38,037 nt of DNA, from NCBI GenBank assembly GCA_018666805.1, contig JABIXB010000019.1:1-38037 (forward strand). The letters run 5' to 3'. Of this stretch, positions 1 to 9,927 are shown in pieces. Origin of the DNA: Rhodospirillaceae bacterium (GTDB lineage: Bacteria; Pseudomonadota; Alphaproteobacteria; UBA828). A program made the position numbers and the translations under genes. Position 1 is the stretch's first letter. Each line of letters opens with the position of its first letter. Below the pieces are notes generated by a model. The model was not told where the DNA came from, did no database searches, and saw only the letters and a list, made by a program, of their open reading frames with translations.

Positions 1-877
1 CCTCAACAACGCCGCTCGAGGAATTGCCGAGCATGACGGCGGCAAGGCGCATGGCATTGGCATAAAGGCGGGCACCAAGGGTATCGCGAAACACCGCCCA
101 CGGACGCGTCGCGGCAAAATCTTCTATTCGGGCGCGCATCTCAGCGCCACCTGGATCAGCATTGGGCGCGGTGATCACAGTGGCGCGCGGCGCGGCGTCA
201 AGCGCGGCGAGAGCCGCATCGAGCGGGCCAAAGGGATGGCTGACATTGGTTTCGGGATGAACCGTTGCAAGAATAAAGTTATCGCCGGCAGCAAGGCCGA
301 GCTCGGCGGCCAGTTCGTCGGCGCTCAGTTGCGGCGCTGCCAGCAGGCTATCCAGTCCGGGCGCGCCAGTGACATGTATACGCCATGGTTCCTCGCCCAT
401 TCGATTGAGGCGTGTGGCGGCGTCGACGCTGGCCGCACAATGGAGATGGGCGAGCTTGCTGATGGCGTGACGGATGCGCTCATCGACCGCGCCCTCCGAG
501 CTTTCGCCGCCATGCAGGTGAATGAGCGGAAGATTATAGGCCAGTGTGGCCATCGCCGCGGGTAGCATATCGAGCCGGTCACCGATCACCAACACACTGT
601 CCGGGCCAATCTGATCGATCAGCCGCACCATCGCTGCGGCAATCTCCGGCACCGCCGCTGCCGCCTCGGGCGCCGCCCGTCCGGCGAGATCGGCACCGCC
701 ACGATGCACCTCGGCGGCATCCGGCACGGCGCCGACAGCCGACGCGGCGTCACTCACATGTGCGCCGGTTAAGAATATGTGCAATTCCACGTCCGGCTCG
801 GCGGCGAGTAAATGCCACACCGGTGCCAGGATGCCGACATCGGCGCGGCTGCTGGAAACAGAAAGAACAATAATCAC
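1..877 (-). CDS. neuC: UDP-N-acetylglucosamine/bacillosamine 2-epimerase (hydrolysing), NeuC/LegG-like; 3' end cut by window edge
   Basis: Manual minus-strand translation from GTG at 877: VIIVLSVSSSRADVGILAPVWHLL...ATVHPETN...LGNSSSGVVE; absent from the ORF track because no stop lies in the window. GTGA overlap with neuB start. Confidence 0.85.
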   Translation of the reverse strand, partial: MIIVLSVSSSRADVGILAPVWHLLAAEPDVELHIFLTGAHVSDAASAVGAVPDAAEVHRGGADLAGRAAPEAAAAVPEIAAAMVRLIDQIGPDSVLVIGDRLDMLPAAMATLAYNLPLIHLHGGESSEGAVDERIRHAISKLAHLHCAASVDAATRLNRMGEEPWRIHVTGAPGLDSLLAAPQLSADELAAELGLAAGDNFILATVHPETNVSHPFGPLDAALAALDAAPRATVITAPNADPGGAEMRARIEDFAATRPWAVFRDTLGARLYANAMRLAAVMLGNSSSGVVE

Positions 878-1893
878 GCCGAACGCTCCGCCGCCGTGAT
901 ATCGGCCTCGCGGATCGGCTCGTCCGCGGCGCGCGCGACCTTAAGGCGTTGGCCGATCGGCGATTGCGCTGCGGAAAGCCCCGTCGCCGGGCGCTTGAGG
1001 CATACATCGCCGGCAGCCAACACAGCGCCCGCCTCCAGATCCGCCGCCGCGTGCCAACTCTTGCGCGCCACGGCGGCAACTTCCAGTTCCGCTGCGCTCG
1101 GTGCCTTCACGCCGTCGCCAAGGGCTAACGCGGTAGCGCGCAACCGCGCACTCATGGCGGCAAATTCCGCCGGCTCGAGCGACGCCGCATGGTCTGGGCC
1201 GGGAAGGCTGCGCTCCAGCGTCAGATGTTTCTCGATCACCGAAGCGCCGAGCGCCACGGCGGCGACCGCCACATGATCACCGAGGGTGTGATCGGAATAG
1301 CCGACCGCAACATTGAAACTGTCGCGCAAGGTTTGCATGGCGCGAAGATTGACGCTTTCCATCGGCGCCGGATAAAGCGAGGTGCAATGCAGCAGTGTGA
1401 TATCGCCGGCGCCGTTTTGGCGCAGTGTCTCAACCGCCAGGCGCACTTCTTCGAGCGTCGCCATGCCAGTCGATAACAACACCGGTAGGCCGGTTGCGGC
1501 GACATGCTCTAGGGCCGGCAGATTGTTGAGCTCTCCCGATGCCACCTTGATGCGCCGCATGCCCATTTCCACCAGCGCCGCGATCATCGCCGGATCAAAC
1601 GCGGTACACAGAAATTCTATGTCGCGCGTGCGGCAATGGCTGGCGAGTTTGGCCAATTGATCGAGTGAAAGCTCCAGGCGTTCAAGCATCACGCGCTGCT
1701 CACCAAGGCCGGTATTCTCTTTTTGATAGGCAGCCGTGGGCGTGTTATCGGCGACCAAGTCGCGGCTGCGGAAAGCCTGAAATTTGACGATGTCAGCGCC
1801 CGCTTTCGCTGCCTCATCGACCAGAGCCAGCGCGCGGTCGAGCTCGCCATCATGATTGACGCCCGCCTCGGCGATAATTTGCACGGCGCTCAT
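874..1893 (-). CDS. neuB: N-acetylneuraminate/legionaminate synthase (NeuB/LegI family)
   Basis: ORF 339 aa, IIAEAGVNHDGELDRALALVDEAAKAGADIVKFQ..., C-terminal SAF-like segment. Confidence 0.93.
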   Translation of the reverse strand: MSAVQIIAEAGVNHDGELDRALALVDEAAKAGADIVKFQAFRSRDLVADNTPTAAYQKENTGLGEQRVMLERLELSLDQLAKLASHCRTRDIEFLCTAFDPAMIAALVEMGMRRIKVASGELNNLPALEHVAATGLPVLLSTGMATLEEVRLAVETLRQNGAGDITLLHCTSLYPAPMESVNLRAMQTLRDSFNVAVGYSDHTLGDHVAVAAVALGASVIEKHLTLERSLPGPDHAASLEPAEFAAMSARLRATALALGDGVKAPSAAELEVAAVARKSWHAAADLEAGAVLAAGDVCLKRPATGLSAAQSPIGQRLKVARAADEPIREADITAAERSA

Positions 1894-2477
1894 GCCGCGC
1901 CACCTCTCGCCGGAGAGAGACTGTTCGCCGCCACCAACTGGCCATCGCCAATTTCGCCTTGCGGCAGCACGATCGCGCCGGCGCCGATCATGGCGCAGCG
2001 GCCAACCGTAACACCGCCGAGAAGCACCGCGCGCGGCGCCAAGTGGCTGCCGGCACCGAGATGTGAATCATGTTCGACAATGGCGCCCGTATTGACGATG
2101 GCGGCGCGCCCGATCACAGCGCCTGGCTGGACAATAGCGCCGGCAAGAATAATCGCGCCTTCTTCGATTTGCGCCGACGGGCTGACATGCGCTGCCGGAT
2201 GGCGCACCGGCGGCGCCGCGCGGCCCGAGGCAAGATATCTCTCGAACAGCGAAAAGCGATACTCAAGCGCACCGGACGTGACGCCCCCCATACCCATGAC
2301 GAAATTCGCCGGCTCGGCCGATTGCAGAGCTGTCTCATCGTCATCAATGCGCTGGGCAGCCAGCCACGGCGCTGCCGCGCTGTCGACATAAGCCATCAGC
2401 GCATGGCTTTCCAATGCTTCGGTAATCGCCTTGGCATGCCCGCCAGCGCCGACCATCAGAATGTTGTTGTCACTCAT
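1890..2477 (-). CDS. neuD: NeuD/PglD-like sugar O/N-acetyltransferase (left-handed beta-helix)
   Basis: MSDNNILMVGAGGHAKAITEAL plus hexapeptide-like repeats; start chosen at the ATGA overlap with legC. Confidence 0.85.
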   Translation of the reverse strand: MSDNNILMVGAGGHAKAITEALESHALMAYVDSAAAPWLAAQRIDDDETALQSAEPANFVMGMGGVTSGALEYRFSLFERYLASGRAAPPVRHPAAHVSPSAQIEEGAIILAGAIVQPGAVIGRAAIVNTGAIVEHDSHLGAGSHLAPRAVLLGGVTVGRCAMIGAGAIVLPQGEIGDGQLVAANSLSPARGGAA

Positions 2478-3601
2478 TTTTCCGCTGCCGATCCGCGCCA
2501 CTCACCAAGCGCCGCAATAACCCGGGCCTGATCTTCGGATGATAACGAGCTTGAGGACGGTAAGACGACAACACGGCCCGAGATAGCGCGCGAGACGCCG
2601 GTCAATTGCCGCGGGCAATCGGCGTAAGGTGTTTGGGCGGAGAGCGACAACCAAAAAATCGACGAATCGATCGCCTGCGCGGCGAGATCGGCAACCAGGC
2701 TGTCGGCGGCATCAGCGGACGGACACAGTACCGCATAAAGCCAATTGCTACTGAGCGCCCAATCGCGGCGCGGCATTGGCTTGAGGTCGCTACGCCCGGC
2801 CAGAGCCTGATCATACGCCGTGGCCAAGCTGCGCTTGGCGGCGAGCATGTCATCAAGCCGTTCGAGTTGGGCCAAGCCGACAGCGGCGTTGAGATTTGTC
2901 ATGCGATAATTGAACGCCACTTCGTCATGGCGGTAGGCCGAGGTCTCACGCGCCTGGGCGCTGAGCCGGCGCATGTGCTCCGCCGCCGCGCCATCATCGG
3001 TAACGATCATGCCGCCGCCACCGGCGGTAACCGTCTTGTTGCCGTTAAAGCTAAACACGGCGAAATCGCCGAACCCGCCCACCGGGCGCCCTTGATAACA
3101 AGCGCCAAGCGCCCCCGCCGCATCCTCGATCAGTGCGACGCCGGCGTCGCGGCAGATGGCGGCGAGTGGCGTCATTTCTGCGGGGTGGCCGAGCGCATGG
3201 ACGGCAATGACAGCGCGAATGCGGTGCTTCGGCTGCTGCAATATTTGCCGCACTGCCGCCGTATCGAGGGTCCAGCTGTCGTCTGTGATATCGGCGAAGT
3301 ACGGCTCCGCGCCGGCATGGAAAACGGCGTTGGCACTGGCGGCAAAGGTCCAATCCGGCAGCAATACCCGGTCGCCCGGGCCAACGCCCGCGGCGAGCAG
3401 CGCCAGATGCAGGCCCGCCGTGCCATTGACCGTGGCGACAGCGTGGGCGGTGCCGGTGATTTCAGCCACGCGGCGCTCCATGTCGCTGACAAACGGCCCC
3501 GCCGAGGAGACCCAATTATCAGCCACACAGCGCGCCAGATAGGCCGCTTCATTGCCGCGCAAATCGGGCACGGCGAGAGGAATATGGGCGACAGCGCTCA
3601 A
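2474..3601 (-). CDS. legC: DegT/DnrJ/EryC1/StrS aminotransferase, LegC-like
   Basis: ORF 375 aa; IPLAVPDLRGNEAAYLARCVADNWVSSAGPFV; FSFNGNKTVTAGGGGM PLP-lysine region. Confidence 0.87.
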   Translation of the reverse strand: MSAVAHIPLAVPDLRGNEAAYLARCVADNWVSSAGPFVSDMERRVAEITGTAHAVATVNGTAGLHLALLAAGVGPGDRVLLPDWTFAASANAVFHAGAEPYFADITDDSWTLDTAAVRQILQQPKHRIRAVIAVHALGHPAEMTPLAAICRDAGVALIEDAAGALGACYQGRPVGGFGDFAVFSFNGNKTVTAGGGGMIVTDDGAAAEHMRRLSAQARETSAYRHDEVAFNYRMTNLNAAVGLAQLERLDDMLAAKRSLATAYDQALAGRSDLKPMPRRDWALSSNWLYAVLCPSADAADSLVADLAAQAIDSSIFWLSLSAQTPYADCPRQLTGVSRAISGRVVVLPSSSSLSSEDQARVIAALGEWRGSAAEK

Positions 3602-4629
3602 GCGCCGTTCTCCGCATTGGCCCGCACCAGATCATCAGGCTGACCAACATCGCGCCAATATTCGTGCAACGGAAAGAGACCGACCCTGAGGCCTTCGCGG
3701 CGTCCGGCCTCGAGAAGTTCCGGCATGTCGACCGCGCGGCCGCGCGGCGTCAACGCAACAAATTCCGGCGACAGCATGTAAATGCCGGCGGCGACAAAAT
3801 AGGAATTTGTCGGTTTTTCCTCGATCCCGGAAAACAAGCCATCTTCGCCGAGGCGCAACACCCCGAAGGGTATATGTACGTTATAGCGTGATACCGCGAC
3901 GGTGCCGTCATGGTCATGCTCGGCATGAAAATTGCGCAAATGGGCGAAATCCACCCGCGACACCACATCGCCATTGACGACAATTGTCGTTTCATCCGCT
4001 GCGTCCGGCATCAATGTCAGCGCGCCGACCGTGCCAAGTGGCTCCGGTTCACGGATGAAATTAATGTCAGCCCGGTTGCTGCGCGCGGCGACGAACGCCT
4101 CTACCTGTTCGGCGCGATAATGCACAGCGATGGTGATCGCCTCGACGCCGCCATCTTCAAGCTGGGCCAGCAGGCGATCCAGAATGGGCCGTTCGCCGAC
4201 CGGCAAAAGGGGTTTCGGAATATCACGGGTCTGGGCGCCGAGGCGCTTGCCGAAACCGCCGGCCATCACCACGGCACGGCTCGCCAAGGGCGCGCGGGCC
4301 TGAATAAGCACCTGTTGAATACGTCCTTCGGTATCAACAATGGGTAAGAATTCGGTGCCACGCAGTTTATCGCGGTTGGCCGCTGTATCTCCGGACTGGC
4401 CGACGACGGGCGCCCCGTTCATGCATTTTTCCACACTGTCTTCGAGGGTGACCTCCTTCAGCATGGCGCGGCGCACATCACCATCGGTCACGGTACCGAT
4501 CACCCGGCGGTCGGCGTCGATAACGATCTGAAAGACGTGCGAGCGGTCATTATTGAGCCGGTTCAACGCCTCTCGAATCGTTGTCTCCGGCGCACAGACG
4601 AGATAATCGAGGTCGCTAACCCGTATCAT
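3598..4629 (-). CDS. CBS-domain nucleotidyltransferase, PtmE-like (GlcN-1-P guanylyltransferase family of legionaminate clusters)
   Basis: N-terminal CBS pair (MIRVSDLDYLVCAPETTIREALNRLNNDRSHVFQIVIDADRRVIGTVTDGDVRR) then VVMAGGFGKRLGAQTRDIPKPLLPVGERPIL. Confidence 0.82.
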   Translation of the reverse strand: MIRVSDLDYLVCAPETTIREALNRLNNDRSHVFQIVIDADRRVIGTVTDGDVRRAMLKEVTLEDSVEKCMNGAPVVGQSGDTAANRDKLRGTEFLPIVDTEGRIQQVLIQARAPLASRAVVMAGGFGKRLGAQTRDIPKPLLPVGERPILDRLLAQLEDGGVEAITIAVHYRAEQVEAFVAARSNRADINFIREPEPLGTVGALTLMPDAADETTIVVNGDVVSRVDFAHLRNFHAEHDHDGTVAVSRYNVHIPFGVLRLGEDGLFSGIEEKPTNSYFVAAGIYMLSPEFVALTPRGRAVDMPELLEAGRREGLRVGLFPLHEYWRDVGQPDDLVRANAENGA

Positions 4630-4674
4630 GGCCGGCCTTCGAAGCGCTTTTGAGGGAGTGCGGTAGTCATCAAA

Positions 4675-5238
4675 TTAGAACGACGAATTGGGCTCGCTCA
4701 GGAAGGCGATTTCCTCGGCCGTGCTGTCGCGGCCAAGTGCTGCGTTACGGTGGGGAAAGCGGCCGAAGCGGGCAATGATTTCCTGATGGCGCAGGGTATA
4801 TTCGAAGGTCTTGTCGTCTTCGAGTGTGCGGAACAGCTCGACCGAACGCGCCTGGTCCGCCGCGTTTTCACTGTGCTGCAGAGGCATATAGAGAAAGCGC
4901 CGCTCGTCCGCGTTCATGCCGTCATCAAAACCATGCGCCAATGCATGATCCATAACCTCGCGCGCCTGGCCATCCGCAGCAAAAGCGCGCGCATCATCGC
5001 GAAACAGATTGCGTGAGAATTGGTCAAGCAGAATGATTTCAGCGAGACAACCGCGCGGCGTCCCGCGCCACTCAGAGAGCGCACCGGCCAGCGCCCTTTT
5101 GTGCAGCGCCGAAAAATTTTTGCGAATCTCACTGTCCAAGGCGTCATCGCGGCTAAACCATTTATCGGGGCCGACCTGCAAAAGCCAGAAATCGAGCACG
5201 GCGCGCAATTCGGCATTCTCGCCAGATGAATGGCTCAT
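4675..5238 (-). CDS. DUF924 family protein
   Basis: VLDFWLLQVGPDKWFSRDDALDSEIRKNF...LAEIILLDQFSRNLFRDDARAFAADGQAREV...FLYMPLQHSENAADQARSVELF. Confidence 0.85.
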   Translation of the reverse strand: MSHSSGENAELRAVLDFWLLQVGPDKWFSRDDALDSEIRKNFSALHKRALAGALSEWRGTPRGCLAEIILLDQFSRNLFRDDARAFAADGQAREVMDHALAHGFDDGMNADERRFLYMPLQHSENAADQARSVELFRTLEDDKTFEYTLRHQEIIARFGRFPHRNAALGRDSTAEEIAFLSEPNSSF

Positions 5239-6092
5239 GCCGCGCGCCCGGAGCGAACCGAAAGGGTTTCGAGCATGACGAAATGGCGCAGTAGCGCGCC
5301 GGCAAAAACGCCAATCAAAGGCAGGGCGATCATCGTCGAGATCAAGCGGCGCAATCTAATCGAACCGTCATAATAGCTCGGATTGGTCACCGATTTCAGC
5401 CGCTCCAGGGTCAAATCCTGGCAGCTGCCGATATGCCTTTTGAGGGCGCGGCGATGGAACCATGGCCAGCGCAAGTGGAGATGGTCGGGAATGGGCGCGC
5501 CGAACAGCCGGCCCAGCGCGCGGTGCAGCGGCCCAGGAAAATAGTGAATCAACCACATTCGCGTATGTGAATCATATGGCGAGAGACGGTGCGGAATTTG
5601 ATGAATGGCCCAGCCCGCCGGCTTCAATACCCGGCGTTCCTCGGAAAAATAAGATTCGATGGCGGCATTATCGACATGCTCCAAAACCTGCTGACTGAAC
5701 ACAATATCGGCGCTGCCATCAGGCAACGGGATGGTTTTGCCGTCATCGATCGTGAAGCGCGGCGAGGGATGGTGCAGAATTTCCGTCGTGATGCGGTTCT
5801 GCATACTGAGGTCGCCGCCAACATCATTGCCATAAATATTCGTATAGCCGCGTGCCGCCAGATAGAGCAGCGTCAAGCCACCACCACAGCCATGATCAAA
5901 AATAGCGATTTCGCTCCTTTGCCGCGCGCCGCGATATTGCTCGATCCGGTTCAGTAATATCGCCAGATGATAAGGCGGCGCATCCGTCGTCCGTTGCACC
6001 GTCTGGCAAAACCCCTGCCAAGCTTCGGCGATCGGCCCGTCGCCCACTTCGCGCAGCTTTTTGTTAGCTGCTTTGATCTCCGCCCAGCTCAT
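5235..6092 (-). CDS. class I SAM-dependent methyltransferase
   Basis: IFDHGCGGGLTLLYLAARGYTNIYGNDV ... IVFSQQVLEHVDN; ATGA overlap with the DUF924 gene. Confidence 0.8.
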   Translation of the reverse strand: MSWAEIKAANKKLREVGDGPIAEAWQGFCQTVQRTTDAPPYHLAILLNRIEQYRGARQRSEIAIFDHGCGGGLTLLYLAARGYTNIYGNDVGGDLSMQNRITTEILHHPSPRFTIDDGKTIPLPDGSADIVFSQQVLEHVDNAAIESYFSEERRVLKPAGWAIHQIPHRLSPYDSHTRMWLIHYFPGPLHRALGRLFGAPIPDHLHLRWPWFHRRALKRHIGSCQDLTLERLKSVTNPSYYDGSIRLRRLISTMIALPLIGVFAGALLRHFVMLETLSVRSGRAA

Positions 6093-6133
6093 CCGTGCAC
6101 GAGCCCTGTGGACGGATTGGAAGCAGGTGTGAT

Positions 6134-7168
6134 ATGAGCGCGGCCATGAGCACGACCGATAACAGCTTTGACGGCAAGCGCGTGTTTCTCACCGGCGCCG
6201 ATGGTTTCATCGGCTCGCACCTGGCGGAAGCGCTGGTGCGGAGCGGCGCGAAGGTGACGGCGCTGGCGCTTTATAACTCTTTCGGTACTCGCGGCTGGCT
6301 CGACGAAACCGCCGAGGATGTGCGCGCCGAAATGCATATCGAGCTCGGCGATGTGCGCGACGGCGCACAGATGCGCAGCTTCGCCGAAGGCAGCGATATC
6401 ATCTTTCACCTCGCCGCCCTGATCGCCATTCCCTATTCCTACGTCGCAGCAGCTTCCTGCGTCGATGTCAATATTCACGGCACGCTCAATATGCTGGAGG
6501 CGGCGCGCGCCGGCACCGCCGGGCGCTTCATCCACACCTCGACGAGCGAGGTTTACGGCTCCGCCCTGATGCGGCCGATCAGCGAGGATCATCCCCTGCA
6601 CGGGCAATCGCCCTATGCCGCGAGTAAGATCGGCGCCGACCAGATGGTCGAAGCCTTCGCCCGCTCGCATGGCATTCCCGCCGTCACGCTGCGGCCGTTC
6701 AACACGTTCGGGCCGCGCCAAAGCGAGCGCGCGATCATCCCTACCGCGATCCGCCAGATGCTTGATCCGGCCTGCGAAGAAGTTCGCCTCGGTGACCTCA
6801 GCACGACGCGCGATTTTACTTTTGTCGGCGATACGGTGCGCGCCTTCATCGCCCTTGGTGCGGCGGAGGATGCGGAATTCGGCACCGTCTACAATGCCGG
6901 CACCGGCGTTGAAACCGAGATCGGCGCGGTTATCAACATGCTCAATGATTTGACCGGCAACAACAAAAAGATCATTGCTGAGAGCGCCCGCCTGCGCCCG
7001 GAAAATTCCGAGGTGCGCGCCCTGGTCGCCGATGCAACACGCCTCACCGCGCTCTCCGGCTGGCGCCCCGAGACCGACCTTAAAGGTGGCCTTGACCATT
7101 GCGTCGACTGGTGGCGCGAGCGCATCGCCACCGGGCGGCAACGCCGCGATACGGATTTCGCGCGCTAA
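6134..7168 (+). CDS. legB: NAD-dependent 4,6-dehydratase/epimerase, LegB-like
   Basis: GKRVFLTGADGFIGSHLAEALVRSGAKVTALALYNSFGTRGWLD; YAASK catalytic motif; ATG 6134 preferred over the upstream GTG. Confidence 0.87.
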   Translation: MSAAMSTTDNSFDGKRVFLTGADGFIGSHLAEALVRSGAKVTALALYNSFGTRGWLDETAEDVRAEMHIELGDVRDGAQMRSFAEGSDIIFHLAALIAIPYSYVAAASCVDVNIHGTLNMLEAARAGTAGRFIHTSTSEVYGSALMRPISEDHPLHGQSPYAASKIGADQMVEAFARSHGIPAVTLRPFNTFGPRQSERAIIPTAIRQMLDPACEEVRLGDLSTTRDFTFVGDTVRAFIALGAAEDAEFGTVYNAGTGVETEIGAVINMLNDLTGNNKKIIAESARLRPENSEVRALVADATRLTALSGWRPETDLKGGLDHCVDWWRERIATGRQRRDTDFAR

Positions 7169-7179
7169 GAATTTAGCGT

Positions 7180-8121
7180 TCATTTCGGCCCCTTGCCGGC
7201 AACGTCGCGCGGCGATGCCGGCACTTCATCGCTGAGATAGGCGCTCTCCGTATTCCTGAGAGCAGCGAGATAGCGGCCATAGTCACTGCCCGGCATATCC
7301 GCCGCCAGTTGCTCAAGCTGCGCCGCGTCGATCAAGCCGCGACGGAACGCGATCTCCTCCGGACAGGCAATCTTGAGGCCCTGCCGGTTTTCCACCGTGG
7401 CAACGAAATTGCCAGCATCGAGCAGTGATTCATGGGTGCCCATGTCGAGCCAGGCAACGCCGCGGCCAAGCACATTGACGCGCAATCCGCCTTCATTGAG
7501 GTAGGCCTGATTGATGCTGGTGATTTCCAATTCACCGCGCGCCGACGGCTCGATGCTGCGCACCATGTCGCACACCCGGCTGTCATAATAATAGAGCCCG
7601 GTCACGGCATAGGACGAGCGCGGTGTCTCCGGTTTTTCCTCAATGCTGACCACGGCGCCAGACTCGTCAAATTCGACGACGCCATAATCTTCCGGCTGCT
7701 TGACGTAATAGGCAAAGAGATTGGCAGTGGCATATTCCATACGCGCCGCCTGACGCAGCATGCGGCCAAAACCTTCGCCGTAATAAATATTATCGCCGAG
7801 GATAAGCGCGACCGCCTCACCAGCGATAAAATCCTCACCGATAATAAAGGCTTCGGCGATGCCGCGTGGCGCGCTTTGCGTCGCATAGCTGATCGAGATT
7901 CCCCATCTTGAGCCGTCGCCGAGCAGGGCCTCGAACAGGCGCTGCTCCTCCGGCCGGGTGATGATCAGAATGTCGGCGATGTCGGCCAGCATCAAGGTGC
8001 TGAGCGGATAATAGATCATCGGCTTGTCATAAACCGGCAGCAATTGTTTGCTGACGCTGTGCGTTGTTGGCGCCAGGCGGGTGCCGCTGCCGCCGGCCAA
8101 AATGATGCCTTTCCTGATCAT
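7180..8121 (-). CDS. rmlA: glucose-1-phosphate thymidylyltransferase
   Basis: [54 protein letters not shown]. Confidence 0.96.
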   Translation of the reverse strand: MIRKGIILAGGSGTRLAPTTHSVSKQLLPVYDKPMIYYPLSTLMLADIADILIITRPEEQRLFEALLGDGSRWGISISYATQSAPRGIAEAFIIGEDFIAGEAVALILGDNIYYGEGFGRMLRQAARMEYATANLFAYYVKQPEDYGVVEFDESGAVVSIEEKPETPRSSYAVTGLYYYDSRVCDMVRSIEPSARGELEITSINQAYLNEGGLRVNVLGRGVAWLDMGTHESLLDAGNFVATVENRQGLKIACPEEIAFRRGLIDAAQLEQLAADMPGSDYGRYLAALRNTESAYLSDEVPASPRDVAGKGPK

Positions 8122-9224
8122 CCGCTGCCTCTCACGTCGCCGATCAAACCGAGGCGCTCGCCGCGATAACTGCCGTCGCGCACACGCTCGCACCATCCGC
8201 TATTCTCAAAATACCACTGCACGGTTTTTTCCAGGCCGGTCTCAAAGCTCTCGGCGGGCCGCCAGTTCAGCTCCTCGGCAATGCTTTCGATATTGATGGC
8301 GTAGCGCCGGTCATGTCCGGGCCGGTCTTCAACAAAGGTGATGAGATCGCGGTAGGACCCTTCGCGCTTGCCCGGCGCCATCCGGTCCAACAGACCGCAA
8401 ATGAGTTCAACCACCTGGATATTGGCATGCTCGGCTTCACCGCCGATGCAATAGACCCGGCCCGGCGTGCCGTCTTGCAGCACCCGCCAAAGTGCGGCCG
8501 CATGGTCATCGACATAAAGCCAGTCGCGCACCTGCTGGCCGTCGCCGTAGACCGGCAGCGGCTGGTCGGCGAGCGCGTTTAATACACACAGCGGAATCAG
8601 CTTCTCGGGAAACTGGCAGGGGCCGTAATTATTGCTGCAATGGGTGATTAGCACCGGCAATTCAAAGGTGTGCTGCCAAGCGCGGGCGAGATGATCCGCC
8701 GCCGCCTTGCTCGCCGCGTAGGGCGAGTTAGGACGATACGGGTGAGCGGCGCTAAAGGGCGGCGCGTCCGGTGTGAGCGCGCCGTAAACCTCATCGGTTG
8801 AGACCTGAAGAAAGCGGAAGCCGCCTTGGCCGAGCGGTCGCAAAGCTTCGCCGACATGTTCGCCGCAATAGGCGCGGGCGCATTCGAGCAACGTGTAACT
8901 GCCGAGAATATTGGTCTCGATAAATTCCGCCGGGCCGTCGATCGAGCGATCGACATGCGATTCGGCGGCGAGATGCATGACCGCATCGGGGCGATAGCTC
9001 TCAAACAGCCGCGCCATCGCGGGCGCATCGCAAACATCGGCCTGTTCGAAGCGGTAATTCGGCGCCGATACGGCATCGCCGAGCGATTCGAGATTTCCGG
9101 CATAGGTCAGCTTGTCGATATTGACCAACAGATGTTCCGTCCCGCGCACCAATTGGCGCACCAGTGCCGAGCCGATAAAGCCGGCGCCGCCGGTGACCAG
9201 GATCGTCAAGGGCCGGGCCCTCAT
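8118..9224 (-). CDS. rmlB: dTDP-glucose 4,6-dehydratase
   Basis: [19 protein letters not shown]...[22 protein letters not shown]...[11 protein letters not shown]. Confidence 0.95.
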   Translation of the reverse strand: MRARPLTILVTGGAGFIGSALVRQLVRGTEHLLVNIDKLTYAGNLESLGDAVSAPNYRFEQADVCDAPAMARLFESYRPDAVMHLAAESHVDRSIDGPAEFIETNILGSYTLLECARAYCGEHVGEALRPLGQGGFRFLQVSTDEVYGALTPDAPPFSAAHPYRPNSPYAASKAAADHLARAWQHTFELPVLITHCSNNYGPCQFPEKLIPLCVLNALADQPLPVYGDGQQVRDWLYVDDHAAALWRVLQDGTPGRVYCIGGEAEHANIQVVELICGLLDRMAPGKREGSYRDLITFVEDRPGHDRRYAINIESIAEELNWRPAESFETGLEKTVQWYFENSGWCERVRDGSYRGERLGLIGDVRGSG

Positions 9225-9841
9225 GCGCCACCCTCCGGCGAGCGCTCGACATGCAGCATATGCGGCGTCAATACGCGCGCCGGCGGCAGGATTTCGATGA
9301 GCCCGTCATAGACCGCTTGCGGTTCATTGAAATCGGTAACGATCACGGCGTCGGGGCGCTCGAGCGCGCCGAGCTCAGCCACCACCGGCAAATCCAGGAT
9401 GTGCTCGCCATTACCGGCGCCGGCGATCACGCCTTGCAGCACGATATCATGCTCGCGCGCCGACAGGATGGCGATCTCGGCCAGCTCGCCGGCCCCGGCA
9501 AGGGCCAGATGACGCCAACCGTTGGCGACGCAATGTTCGTAAATCTCGCCATATTGATTGCGCGAGCGGCGGAAGAATGTGAGCGAATCGGAGAGATATT
9601 CGGCCGTCAGGCGCGTCTTTTCCGTGAAACCTTGCGGCGTTAGATAATAGGCGTAGCGATTGGGCGGAATCTCGCTGATTTTGATCAAACCCTTGCGCAC
9701 ACAACGGCGCACATAAGTGTTGGTCATGCCAAGCGCAATGCCCAGTTCCTTGGCCAAAGTGCGCTGATTGACATGCTCCGATTCGCCGACGCGAACCAGA
9801 ATATCGCGCATGATCTCGTCTTCGCGCGCCTTGCGGCTCAT
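9221..9841 (-). CDS. EPS-associated MarR-type winged-helix regulator with C-terminal Rossmann-like domain
   Basis: [56 protein letters not shown]-terminal [31 protein letters not shown]. Confidence 0.8.
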   Translation of the reverse strand: MSRKAREDEIMRDILVRVGESEHVNQRTLAKELGIALGMTNTYVRRCVRKGLIKISEIPPNRYAYYLTPQGFTEKTRLTAEYLSDSLTFFRRSRNQYGEIYEHCVANGWRHLALAGAGELAEIAILSAREHDIVLQGVIAGAGNGEHILDLPVVAELGALERPDAVIVTDFNEPQAVYDGLIEILPPARVLTPHMLHVERSPEGGA

Positions 9842-9927
9842 GTCAGGAACCGAAGTGAGCGATTTGGCGCGGTTCTTTTGTGCCTGCGCTTATGCATGAT
9901 TAAAATATTGATATAATTAGGTTTTTC

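Noticed and set aside
2929-2936. Third GGCGGTAG match
   Set aside because: Inside the legC coding region and antisense to it; counted as a background hit, and it shows that the 8-mer alone is not sufficient evidence.
2606-3643. 345-aa plus-strand ORF antisense to legC
   Set aside because: Shadow ORF of a well-supported aminotransferase gene in GC-rich DNA.
6089-7183. 364-aa minus-strand ORF antisense to legB
   Set aside because: legB on the plus strand has clear family motifs; the antisense translation is low-complexity, GC-codon-driven and shows no recognisable domain.
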